From NCBI GenBank assembly GCA_017415945.1, contig JAFQDR010000108.1:5721-69720 (forward strand): DNA of 64,000 nt, given 5' to 3'. The first letter of the stretch is position 1. Every line of letters begins with the position of its first letter. Positions 14,382-23,788 of the stretch are shown here, in pieces. A program made the translations under genes and the position numbers. The notes beneath the pieces are model-generated. The model ran no database searches. It saw nothing but the letters and a program-made list of their open reading frames with translations, and was not told the origin of the DNA. Source of the stretch: Oscillospiraceae bacterium (lineage in GTDB: Bacteria > Bacillota_A > Clostridia > Oscillospirales > Oscillospiraceae).

Positions 14382-15134
14382 ATGAACAAGAAAAAGATTT
14401 TGGCTCTGTGCCTGATCGTATGCCTGCTGGCTGTTGCTGTTGTTGGCGGCACTCTGGCATACTTCACCGACACCGACGAAGCAACCAACACCTTCACCGC
14501 AGGTAATGTTGACATCGACCTGACCGAAGCAGTTGTTAAGGCTGACGAACGCGGCAACCTGATTGCTGACGGCGACAAGCGCAACGACGTAGGCGATGCA
14601 GAAGACGACATTGACGATGTTTTCGACTACGGCAAGCTGTACCCCGGTCAGTCCGTATTCAAGGATCCCACCATTAAAAATCTGGGCTCTGAAAACGCAT
14701 ACGTTGCTGCTAAGATCATCGTCAAGGACGGCCCCAACAGCGATCTGAACGAAGTAATGGGTACCGGCTACAACGATCTGCTGGGTATTCAGACTCTGAT
14801 TAGCGGCGGCATCGTTAAGGAAAACGACACCATGAAGGCATACAATAATCTGGCTCCCGTTTATGGTGATGACACCTACTCCGTATATCAGGTAGCTGAC
14901 CGTGCAAGCGGCACCTACACCTTCTACGTATTCTTTGAAAATGCTCTGGTTACCGGCGAAGAAAAGGTTCTGTTTGACACCATTCAGATTCCTGCAAGCT
15001 GGGACAACGAAGAGATGGCACATCTTGTTGACCTGACCATTACCGTTGAAGCATATGCGACTCAGGAATACGGCTTTGCAAACTGCTTCGAAGCAATTAC
15101 CACCGCATTCCCCGATGCGTTCAAATTCAGCTAA
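14382..15134 (+). CDS. SipW-dependent TasA/CalY-like surface protein 4
   Basis: 250 residues from ATG 14382; an in-frame ATG at 14376 lies too close to AAGGAG (14369-14374). The signal region runs KKKILALCLIVCLLAVAVVG, then GTLAYFTDTDEATNTFTAGN, the closest match in the window to the classical TasA/CalY start, followed by VDIDLTE. LYPGQSVFKDPTIKNLGSEN and AYVAAKIIV repeat the shared domain motif. It ends EYGFANCFEAITTAFPDAF, again like the ends of its neighbours. Last of the tight four-gene run; a 325-bp repeat-rich gap follows. Confidence 0.84.
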   Translation: MNKKKILALCLIVCLLAVAVVGGTLAYFTDTDEATNTFTAGNVDIDLTEAVVKADERGNLIADGDKRNDVGDAEDDIDDVFDYGKLYPGQSVFKDPTIKNLGSENAYVAAKIIVKDGPNSDLNEVMGTGYNDLLGIQTLISGGIVKENDTMKAYNNLAPVYGDDTYSVYQVADRASGTYTFYVFFENALVTGEEKVLFDTIQIPASWDNEEMAHLVDLTITVEAYATQEYGFANCFEAITTAFPDAFKFS

Positions 15135-15458
15135 TTTGATTTTTGATCCCCCATCCCTCCCCCTCGGGGGAGGGAGTAGGAGAGTGTCCGAGGATATCGG
15201 GTATTGTCCTATTGTGGAAGCACCCATATGTAGGGGCGAACATCGTTCGCCCGTCATTCAAAGGAAGATTCCCAAACGGGCGAGCGCTGTTCGCCCCTAC
15301 ACGATAGGGTGTATTGCCAGACACCCGCAAGGGGCGTCCCTACGGAGAGCGGGATGCACGAGGATATTCGCAGAAACGATACCGAGCATCAACGCAACAA
15401 AAAGCAAAATATAGGTACGAGCTGAATATGCTCGGCCGAAGGAAGGAGGGGAAATGTC
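15135..15458. other. Repeat-rich gap and leader before surface protein 5
   Basis: Holds a hairpin CCCTCCCCCTCGGGGGAGGG (15157-15176, no T-tract), then GTAGGGGCGAAC..GTTCGCCC (15231-15256) and its inverted partner GGGCGAGCGCTGTTCGCCCC (15277-15296). From about 15310 to 15450 comes a leader that is clearly related to the one before the giant adhesin (16150-16300), ending GGTACGAGCTGAA, then GCTCGGCCGAAGGAAGGAGG. No gene is seen. Confidence 0.6.
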
Positions 15459-16070
15459 GTGAGACGCATCCGATGGACACGAAAGAAAATCGCATCACTG
15501 GCTATGGTAGTGGCGCTGTTCGCCATTGCAGCGGCGAGCACATTGGCGTACTACACCGATGCTGTTGAAGCGCATAACATCATCACTTCCGGCGGCGTTG
15601 ACATTACCCTCAACGATATGACCGTGGAAAACGGAGTAGCGGTGGACTTCCCCGAAGGCGGCATCTCCGGTGTCATGCCCACGGCGACTGTGTCCAAGGT
15701 GGTTTCCGTCACCAACGAGTCCGCTGAGGCTTGGGTACGCATCCGTCTGGAGGAACGCATCGAGGCTCGTAACGGCAGTGCGCTGCCCGCAGAGCTGACG
15801 GACGGCACCCCCGTATATACCCTGAATCTGGTGGATAACACTCCGTGGATCAAGGGCAGTGACGATAACTGGTATTATGAATATCCCCTGTGGCAGTATG
15901 AGACCTCGGAAGTGCTGTTTGACAGCGTGACCTTTAGCCCCGCACTGGGCAACGAATATCAGGGTTGCACAGTGTATATCGACGTAATCGCCGAGGCGGT
16001 GCAGTGTGCCAATAACCCCCTGCCCGACAGCGGACGATACGAGGATATCCCCGGCTGGCCCGAGGAATAA
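15459..16070 (+). CDS. SipW-dependent TasA/CalY-like surface protein 5
   Basis: 203 residues with a GTG start, directed by AAGGAGGGG at 15443. Signal region RRIRWTRKKIASLAMVVALF and then STLAYYTDAVEAHNIITSGG, the SipW pattern with a serine in place of the usual glycine. The mature domain has VMPTATVSKVVSVTNESAEA and WVRIRL, equivalent to the PG...N...AYVR motif of the others. Transcribed after a separate leader, so it may be expressed separately from proteins 1-4 or act as a minor or terminal subunit. That role is inference only. Confidence 0.78.
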   Translation: MRRIRWTRKKIASLAMVVALFAIAAASTLAYYTDAVEAHNIITSGGVDITLNDMTVENGVAVDFPEGGISGVMPTATVSKVVSVTNESAEAWVRIRLEERIEARNGSALPAELTDGTPVYTLNLVDNTPWIKGSDDNWYYEYPLWQYETSEVLFDSVTFSPALGNEYQGCTVYIDVIAEAVQCANNPLPDSGRYEDIPGWPEE

Positions 16071-16306
16071 GGCCGCACCCATACGCCTTCTCCCTGCAAG
16101 GTGAGACGCCAAGGGCAACGAAATGAGCGCTCATTGGGAGCGGGAAAGAGAAAAGAACAGGACACCCGAGAGGGATGTCCTTATGGAAAGCGGTGTACGA
16201 TGATAAACGCAAAAGCGATACCGTGCATGAATATAGAGACAACAAAAATTGTGGTACGAGCTGAAAAAATGGAGTTCGCGAGGCCGAAGAAGGAGGTGGC
16301 GCACAA

Positions 16307-19300
16307 GTGAATAAATTCAAGAGACTGATTGCGCTGCTTTTGGTGGTTGCGACGGTACTGTCCCTGATGGGCAGTGCAGCCCCCGCTGTGATCGAGGAGG
16401 CCGCAGTATCCGAACCCGCTGTGGAGGAGATCGTCTCCGCTGCCGGGGTGGATGTCTATGACTACTCAGCCGACGTGGGCAAGTATGTCCGATTTGATAT
16501 GTCCGCTTGGCAGAGCATTTTGGCATCTGCTGACCCCTCCACCGGTGATACTGTATTTGCTTCTATCGCTGATTATGCAGCCGACTATACCATGACCATC
16601 ATCGATTGGTATGTAGACGAAAGTACCACCGAAATTTGGTATAAGGTTGTGGCTGCAGAAGGTTATGAGCTGACAGAGGATTTGGCAGCATATCCTTGGG
16701 TGCTGCAGAATATTGTTGGGGAGTCTACTGACCCCGATACATTTATCTTTGTACCCACTTGCGATATTTGCGGCAAGCCCGACTGCGACAAGACCCACGT
16801 ACAGTGTCCTGTCTGCGGTGCGTACGACTGCGACAAGACCCATATTTACTGCCCCGTCTGCGGCGACGCGGACTGCAATAAGACCCACGTGTACTGCTCC
16901 ATTTGCGAAAAGTACGACTGCGGCGAAGTGCATGAAGATATCTATACCCCCGATACCGCTCCCGTGATCCCCGAATACAGCCTGAAAGATGGCGAAGAGA
17001 TTGCCATCGTGGACAAGGAGGGTGTCCGTGTCGATGCTGCTGACGGCTTCGTAGTGCCCGGCGGCTTCAAGACCGGCCTGAGCGTATTCTCCGAATATGA
17101 TGAACATACGGACGTGTCCTACAAGTGGCAGGTTCGCTATGATGCTGCCGAGGACCTGTGGGCAGACATCCGCGGCCAGCAGGGTAAGGGCATTCTGATG
17201 TCCCCCGCAATGTTTCTGAGCCTGATCGAGGACGGCATCAACCCCGCCATCCGCTGTGTGGTGAGCTCTGACGGCACCGAGCTGGTCAGCGAAGCCATCC
17301 CCGTGACCATCGGCACCGCTGCCAACATGGCAAGCTCCACCTACGCCGATACCCCCGTCGCAATCGACCTTGCCGAAGGCGATGAGGAACCCGAACTGTC
17401 CAAGTCTTATGTCGTTGTACAGTATGTTTACAGTGACGGCAGAACCGCTGCGACTACCGACTTCGCAGAAATCATCGGCGGCAGTGCTTACAGCCACGTT
17501 TATACGTTGCCTGCGGTTACCGGTTATAAGGCAACCCTGAATACCCACGTTTTTGGCGACGACGTTACTTTGAACGGCAACACCTTGACCATGAACTTTG
17601 ATGCGGGTGAGCTGACCGACGAGTATACCATCTTCACGGTTACCTATGAACCCGACTTTGTAAATTACACGGTTATTCACTACTGGCAGAACGTGGACAA
17701 CGATAACTATACCGAGCATGAGCGTGAAACCATTGGCAATACCCATAAGACCGGCGAGCAGATCAAGGATGTAGAGAATGAATACCCCGGTTTCTACAAT
17801 CTGCTGTACGAAACTCCCGCCGCAGCTGCGGACGGCAGTACCGTTATGGAGGTTTACTACGACCGTTACTACTATCTGATGACCTTCGATTTGGATGATA
17901 TGGGCTACGGCGTTGACCCCATTTATGCCCGCTACGGCGATACAGTGGAAATCGGTACCCCCACCCGCGCAGGCTATACCTTCCTGGGGTGGGATAAGGC
18001 CATCACAGACACCGATGGTGACAAAAAGTTTGACCAAGGCGATGGAACCGTTGATAGCGTCCCCGATAGAATGCCTGCAGAGAATAGCAATTACATTGCA
18101 GTATGGCGCGCAAATGATACCGCAAAGGTTTCCGTAGTCATTTGGGGCGAAAACGCCGATGACGAAGGCTACAGCTATATCAAGACCAATGAGATTTATG
18201 TGAAGCCCGGCGAAACCATCAGCTGGGATAGTTGGTGCTTTGTCAATTGTAGCAAGAGTGCGCATACTCATAACGCCCTGTGTGGGTATAATTGTGGTAT
18301 AGAAGAACACGTACATAACAGTAGTTGCTATACATTAATATGTACAACCAAAGAGCATACTACGCATACAGATAGCTGCTACAATTGCGGAAGACAGGAA
18401 CATACTGAACATACGGATGCCTGTTGCGAGTACGGCGGAACCGGTCGGGGCCATAGGAGGCACAACGATAATTGCTGTACTGAAGGAGGCACTCATACAC
18501 ATTCGTCTTCCTGTGGATACAATTGTACATTACATGCCCACTCTGTTGACGATGGATGTTATACATTGTCTTGCGATAAAGACGAGCATCCCCATACCGC
18601 AGCTTGTGGATATGCCTGCGGGGTGACAGAAGAACATGTACATACTTCTGCTTGTGGTAATGATCAGTCCGGTATGAGTACCAGTTTGTGGACTTTAGTA
18701 AAATCCGATGAGGTTAAGGTTGATGCTGCCGGCAATACTGTTCTTAATGTGTACTATGACAGAACTACGTTTACGCTGACATTTAGAGAGAATGGCAATA
18801 CAGTGGCGACTATCGTAGAAAAATGGGGTGCAGATATTTCAGATGAGTTTATGAAGGCACCTTTTAACACGACATACAATGGACGTGCATGGCGGTGTAC
18901 GGAAGACGACAAATATGGTTATGCATTACAAACATTGGACAGAATGCCACAGTTTGATGCTACATTCAATCTCTACAATCAAAGCAGCGATACTTTGAAA
19001 ACAATTTATTACTATGTAGAGAATGTTGGTGCGAATGTATCTGAAACAGAATGGCCTTCTAATGCGACTAACTTCACACTTTTGAAGACGGTTGATACAT
19101 ATTTTAATTACGCAACATATCAAGAAGAATACCATGAAATAGAAGGGTTCAAGCGGTATTCTGCAACTGTTGCAGGATTTTCCGGTAGTCAGAAATACTT
19201 TTCAAATAATACATTATATTTATATTATTTGAGAGAAAGTAATACCGTTGAATTTTCCGATGGGTATATGATTAAGAATTCGGGCTCTGTTGAGTATGGG

Positions 19301-22300
19301 GCTACGTTGAGCGCATATTCAGATTACATTCCCACTCTGCCTTCCGCTTACGAAGCAGGCTCTCGTGTATTTGCGGGATGGTATTTGAACCCCGAATGTA
19401 CCGGTGAGCGGGTAGATTTGAACGAGTTCACAATGCCTGCGGAAAACCTGATTTTGTATGCCAAGTGGGAGCCTGTTTCCCGCAAGGTCAACTACTATAT
19501 GACCAAGGAAAGCCTCGACCGTGGTGAAAATATCCCCGCGGAAATGTTGCGACTGGCAACAGCGGCAGGCAGAGAAAATGCAGAGCCTTATACTACCGTG
19601 TTTGCGGGAGCTACCGTGAAGCATGGTGCTTTCATTGAGAAACCCGATGATCCCGGTGTGTCCGAGGGCTATGCGAATATTCACCCTCGTGCGGGCTATG
19701 ACTTCGCCGGTTGGTTCTACATAGACGAAAACGGTGAAGAAAAGGCCTTTGACCCCGAAAATATGCCCGTTACACAGGATCTGAATCTCTACGCAAAGTG
19801 GAGTGCAGATAAGCTGTGTGCATACAACATCTATTTTGCATTGGACGCCAACAACGATGGCGTTGCGGATACCGATGGCAGCGGCAATGTGATTTATATT
19901 GCCGACCCTGTTTCCGGTTCCGGTATTGCGGGACGTACTTATACGTTCTCGGCAAAGGGCGGCGAGGAACTGTATGAAGGGTACAGCGAAGGCTACTTCC
20001 CCACGGTTGGCAGCCATTCTCTGACAATCGATGTACAGGACGAATACGGCACCGGTGCAAACAGCTTTACCTTCCTGTATCGTCAGAGGGATGCTGTGCC
20101 CTATACCGTACGATATGTGGATAAAGAAACCGGCGACTCCTTGATTCCGGATAAGGTGGTAACGGACAACAAGAACGTTGTTGTTACCGAAAATTATCAG
20201 TACATTCAGAGCTATATGCCCGATGCGTACCAGAAGACCTTGGTGATAACCGATGATGATAATGCAGCCAACGACGAAATTATTTTCTACTACACCAAGG
20301 ATAATGAGCATTCTCTGTATGTGGTGAACCACTACATTCAGGAGCTGAATGATGATTTGACTCACAAGGGCTGGACTAAGTATACCGACCTGCAAAATAC
20401 CGGTGACATCGGCACGGAGTACACAGCTAATGCCATTACCATTGACGGCTTTACGCTGAGCAAGAGCTATACTGACGGATATAATGTTACCGATAAGAAA
20501 AACGGGATGACTGGCGATGCTCTGCCTACCACGCCTATCAGTGCACTGTCCGACGATAGCAAGCTGAGCGGCACATTGTCCGACAAGGTCATGGAGCTGA
20601 ATTTCTACTACACCCGTAACCTTTACCCCTACGAGTTCCGTTTTATGCTTAACGGTACAACCACGGAACTGGCCGACCCCGAATTCGGTAAGGCCGGCTA
20701 TGATACCACCGTGACCGAAGCATATAAGGAAATCGTAATGGACTTGGACGGCGACGGTGTCAACGAAGACTATCGTCTGTATGACCCCACCGAAACCTCT
20801 AAGGATATCCATATCAAAAAGGACGGGGAACCTCTGGCTGCGAATGACACTGTCGTAAAGGGTCAGGCAAAGATTAACGTTGCTACCTTCTACTATGTGC
20901 GCTGCACCCAGACTATGACCATCACCAAGACTGTGGTGGACAACAGTGCATTCAGCGATCCCGACCTCAATCAGGACTTTGACTTTAGCCTGCTGATCCA
21001 TTCCAACAGCGGCTATCACATGCAAAGCTATAACTACACCAAGTCCGATGGTACAAGCGGCACGCTGTCTCCCGTAATCAGTGCGCCCAATACCCTGCGG
21101 TTCAGCCTGAAGCATGACGAGACCATCACCATCGAAGGTCTGCCCACGGCGGAATACACCGTCAGCGAATTGAATTTGCCTACGGGTTATTATGATATCG
21201 CCGGAACCAATGTTAGAAACAAGCTGACTGTGGATGATCAATTGGATGTCACTGTTACCAACTCCTACGAACCTGCGAAGCTGAGAGTAACCAAGAGCTA
21301 TGCGCATGATGCAAATCAGGAATTTGACTTCACAGTTACATTCTCTGATGGCACAATCGAAAGCTTTAAGCTGAGGCATGGCGAAACCAAGGTATTTGAA
21401 AACGCACCTCTGGGCGCATACAGCGTAACAGAGGGTGAACTGCCTTTGGGCGTATACCAGACCGGGGCCAACAATGCAACAGGTGAACTGAAGCGCGGCG
21501 ATGACATTACCGCAGCCTTTACCAACAGCTACGAACCTGCAAAGCTGGTGCTGGGTAAGGGCGTTTACGTGGTGGAAGATAATAATATTGCGGCAGAAAG
21601 CGGCAATATGGAAATCACCGATTTCGAATTTACCATCACCTTCCCCGATGGTGTGACCCCTGCGGCAAGCTACGCCTATACCGTTAGCAGTGTCAGCGAA
21701 GGCGTCACGGTTGAAAATCCCAATCGTACTGCCACCGTAGAAGGCAACACCATGAAGATCACCCTGCAGAAGTCTCAGCTGGCGACCTTCATCAACCTGC
21801 CCACGGGTAACTATACCATTGCGGAAACCGATTACGGTCCCAACGGCTATAATACCTATTACATTATCAATCCTGTGGGTGACCAGTTTGACTCATGGCC
21901 TGTAGGCTTGGTCTCCAATCCTCCTCTGACAAGAGGGGAGACAACAACTGTCTACTACGCAAACATGTTCCCCGTTGACGATCTGGATATCTACAAGACC
22001 GTCAAGGAAGAATATGCAGGCGAGGTTTGGGAAGACAGAACCTTTACCTTTACCGTGGAGCGTAGCGATAAGGCTCTGACCGCCGGTGCGGTTTATGAAG
22101 TTTTGCTGGATGGCACAGCAAGCGGCACGGCTACCGTCACGGCCGAAAAGACTCTGGAGGTGACCGTGACCTTTACCGCAGAAGAGGGTGCTGCCCTTGA
22201 TGCCGCAGGTGAGTCTCTGACCAAAAAGCTGACCATCATGAATCTACCCGTGGGCAACTATACCGTAACGGAAGCTGCGAATAACGAGTTTATGCAGACC

Positions 22301-23755
22301 GCTTCCGTGGGTCATACCCAGAACGGCAGCTATGTAAAGGACTTTGATGACTCCGATTTGGCGGCCGAGGTTGCTCTGCCTTGTACCGTTGAGGGAGCAA
22401 CACCTGCTGTTGCTTTCGAAAATACGGTCAAGCGCTCCACAGGTAATCTGCAGCTGAGCAAGCAGATCATTGTGGAAGAAGGTCATCAGGCTCCCGCAGG
22501 TATAGAAAACGAGCAGTTTGAGTTCGTCATTGAGCTGACTGATGGCACTATCGGCCAGGGATACGAACTGACCGTCAAGCACTTCGGCACCGATGAAAAA
22601 ATCGATACCACCGACGATACGGTTGTCTATGCAACAAAAGACGCGGCGATAACGGAGGGTGCACTGAAGGCAAATGCTGATGGCACTTTGACTCTGTATC
22701 TGAAGCACGGACAGTACGCAAATCTGACCAAGCTGCCGATCGGTAGCTATACTGTGACCGAAAAGGCAAAGGAAGGCTACGGAAGCTCCTTCAATGATAT
22801 TCCCGGCTCTACCGATGCAGCGCAGGATATTACTATTACCAAGCAGGTGCTTGCAGATAAATTGCAGGATCTGCCCTGTTACAACCGCTATCCCCACTAT
22901 AACGGTACCTTGGTTGTGAAGAAGTCCGTAGAAAATGCAGGCAAGCTGCCTGAGGATGTGGCTCCCGCCGATGCGGAATTTACGTATACCGTTACCTTGA
23001 CTTCCGTCAACGTTAAGGAAGGCGACGTATTCAATTTCGAAAAATTGGTGGACGGTACCTCTGCTACCGGCACCTTGACGCTGGATGCCAAAAAGCAGCT
23101 GAGCTTTAGCTTGAAGCACGGTGAAGAAATCACCATCGAAAAGCTGCCCACAGGTGACTACACCGTAACCGAAACCGGCGACCACCTGAAGCATTACACA
23201 GTGATTTCCGAAAAGCTGGGTGACGATGATGTGGTAATCGAAACCGGAAATGAAACGATTACCGGCACCATTGCGGCAGATGACACCGACACCATCGTCT
23301 TCACGAACACCTATAAGCAGCACTTGGCAAATCTGACCATTAGCAAGACTCGCACCGGCAGCACATCCGAAGCTCAGAGCTTTGTCTTTGAAGTGAAGGG
23401 TGAAAGCAGTGCTTTGGATTGCGGTCACGATGGTGAGGTAACGGCTGTGAATATGCGTGTTGTGGTCAATGTGCCTGCAGGCAGCAGCGAAAGCAGCGTT
23501 ACCGTATATGGTCTGCCTGTCGGTAACTACACCGTGACCGAGGTCTCCGATTGGAGCTGGCGCTATGTACCCAAGAATGCATCTCAGACGATTGTTCTTT
23601 CCAATCATGGCAGTGTAAGCTTTACCAATACATTGGACAAGCTGCTCTGGCTCTCCGGTGACTGCTATGCCAATAACCATTGGGACAATTCCGGTATCAG
23701 TGCAAGCGGACAAGTGAAAGTCGAAAATAAGCCCGACGATGCAGGAGATGCATAA
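16307..23755 (+). CDS. Giant multidomain surface adhesin (2482 aa; InlB B-repeats, MucBP-like and seven Cna_B/DUF7601-like domains)
   Basis: GTG start behind GAAGGAGGTGG. Residues 1-25 are a conventional signal peptide (FKRLIALLLVVATVLSLMGS). Around residues 151-213 four 16-residue units follow C-x2-C-x4-C-x3-H (CPVCGAYDCDKTHIY). Residues 550-605, 1020-1057 and 1130-1165 resemble InlB B-repeats (GYTFLGWDKAI...; FAGWYLNPECTG...LYAKW). Residues 645-785 are extremely Cys/His-rich. MucBP-like units follow (YTVRYVDKETGDSLIPDKVV). About seven beta-rich Cna_B/DUF7601-type domains run from residue 1538, each opening like TMTITKTVVDN and closing like LPTGDYTVTE...VTNSY. There is no LPXTG, no C-terminal helix and no charged tail, so anchoring is unexplained. 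An adhesin or matrix role is inferred from the domains and the neighbours. Confidence 0.85.
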   Translation: MNKFKRLIALLLVVATVLSLMGSAAPAVIEEAAVSEPAVEEIVSAAGVDVYDYSADVGKYVRFDMSAWQSILASADPSTGDTVFASIADYAADYTMTIIDWYVDESTTEIWYKVVAAEGYELTEDLAAYPWVLQNIVGESTDPDTFIFVPTCDICGKPDCDKTHVQCPVCGAYDCDKTHIYCPVCGDADCNKTHVYCSICEKYDCGEVHEDIYTPDTAPVIPEYSLKDGEEIAIVDKEGVRVDAADGFVVPGGFKTGLSVFSEYDEHTDVSYKWQVRYDAAEDLWADIRGQQGKGILMSPAMFLSLIEDGINPAIRCVVSSDGTELVSEAIPVTIGTAANMASSTYADTPVAIDLAEGDEEPELSKSYVVVQYVYSDGRTAATTDFAEIIGGSAYSHVYTLPAVTGYKATLNTHVFGDDVTLNGNTLTMNFDAGELTDEYTIFTVTYEPDFVNYTVIHYWQNVDNDNYTEHERETIGNTHKTGEQIKDVENEYPGFYNLLYETPAAAADGSTVMEVYYDRYYYLMTFDLDDMGYGVDPIYARYGDTVEIGTPTRAGYTFLGWDKAITDTDGDKKFDQGDGTVDSVPDRMPAENSNYIAVWRANDTAKVSVVIWGENADDEGYSYIKTNEIYVKPGETISWDSWCFVNCSKSAHTHNALCGYNCGIEEHVHNSSCYTLICTTKEHTTHTDSCYNCGRQEHTEHTDACCEYGGTGRGHRRHNDNCCTEGGTHTHSSSCGYNCTLHAHSVDDGCYTLSCDKDEHPHTAACGYACGVTEEHVHTSACGNDQSGMSTSLWTLVKSDEVKVDAAGNTVLNVYYDRTTFTLTFRENGNTVATIVEKWGADISDEFMKAPFNTTYNGRAWRCTEDDKYGYALQTLDRMPQFDATFNLYNQSSDTLKTIYYYVENVGANVSETEWPSNATNFTLLKTVDTYFNYATYQEEYHEIEGFKRYSATVAGFSGSQKYFSNNTLYLYYLRESNTVEFSDGYMIKNSGSVEYGATLSAYSDYIPTLPSAYEAGSRVFAGWYLNPECTGERVDLNEFTMPAENLILYAKWEPVSRKVNYYMTKESLDRGENIPAEMLRLATAAGRENAEPYTTVFAGATVKHGAFIEKPDDPGVSEGYANIHPRAGYDFAGWFYIDENGEEKAFDPENMPVTQDLNLYAKWSADKLCAYNIYFALDANNDGVADTDGSGNVIYIADPVSGSGIAGRTYTFSAKGGEELYEGYSEGYFPTVGSHSLTIDVQDEYGTGANSFTFLYRQRDAVPYTVRYVDKETGDSLIPDKVVTDNKNVVVTENYQYIQSYMPDAYQKTLVITDDDNAANDEIIFYYTKDNEHSLYVVNHYIQELNDDLTHKGWTKYTDLQNTGDIGTEYTANAITIDGFTLSKSYTDGYNVTDKKNGMTGDALPTTPISALSDDSKLSGTLSDKVMELNFYYTRNLYPYEFRFMLNGTTTELADPEFGKAGYDTTVTEAYKEIVMDLDGDGVNEDYRLYDPTETSKDIHIKKDGEPLAANDTVVKGQAKINVATFYYVRCTQTMTITKTVVDNSAFSDPDLNQDFDFSLLIHSNSGYHMQSYNYTKSDGTSGTLSPVISAPNTLRFSLKHDETITIEGLPTAEYTVSELNLPTGYYDIAGTNVRNKLTVDDQLDVTVTNSYEPAKLRVTKSYAHDANQEFDFTVTFSDGTIESFKLRHGETKVFENAPLGAYSVTEGELPLGVYQTGANNATGELKRGDDITAAFTNSYEPAKLVLGKGVYVVEDNNIAAESGNMEITDFEFTITFPDGVTPAASYAYTVSSVSEGVTVENPNRTATVEGNTMKITLQKSQLATFINLPTGNYTIAETDYGPNGYNTYYIINPVGDQFDSWPVGLVSNPPLTRGETTTVYYANMFPVDDLDIYKTVKEEYAGEVWEDRTFTFTVERSDKALTAGAVYEVLLDGTASGTATVTAEKTLEVTVTFTAEEGAALDAAGESLTKKLTIMNLPVGNYTVTEAANNEFMQTASVGHTQNGSYVKDFDDSDLAAEVALPCTVEGATPAVAFENTVKRSTGNLQLSKQIIVEEGHQAPAGIENEQFEFVIELTDGTIGQGYELTVKHFGTDEKIDTTDDTVVYATKDAAITEGALKANADGTLTLYLKHGQYANLTKLPIGSYTVTEKAKEGYGSSFNDIPGSTDAAQDITITKQVLADKLQDLPCYNRYPHYNGTLVVKKSVENAGKLPEDVAPADAEFTYTVTLTSVNVKEGDVFNFEKLVDGTSATGTLTLDAKKQLSFSLKHGEEITIEKLPTGDYTVTETGDHLKHYTVISEKLGDDDVVIETGNETITGTIAADDTDTIVFTNTYKQHLANLTISKTRTGSTSEAQSFVFEVKGESSALDCGHDGEVTAVNMRVVVNVPAGSSESSVTVYGLPVGNYTVTEVSDWSWRYVPKNASQTIVLSNHGSVSFTNTLDKLLWLSGDCYANNHWDNSGISASGQVKVENKPDDAGDA

Positions 23756-23788
23756 GAACAAATGATTCAAATGAAAGGAGGCAGGAAA

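Noticed and set aside
15350..15450. Possible c-di-GMP or other known riboswitch before the surface genes
   Set aside because: No conserved aptamer core of a class I know could be matched; the similarity to 16150-16306 is better described as a duplicated or repeated leader.
16466..21379. Long minus-strand frames opposite the giant adhesin
   Set aside because: Low-complexity Val/Gly/His-rich translations with no start signal, mirroring Thr/Asp/Tyr-rich coding sequence.
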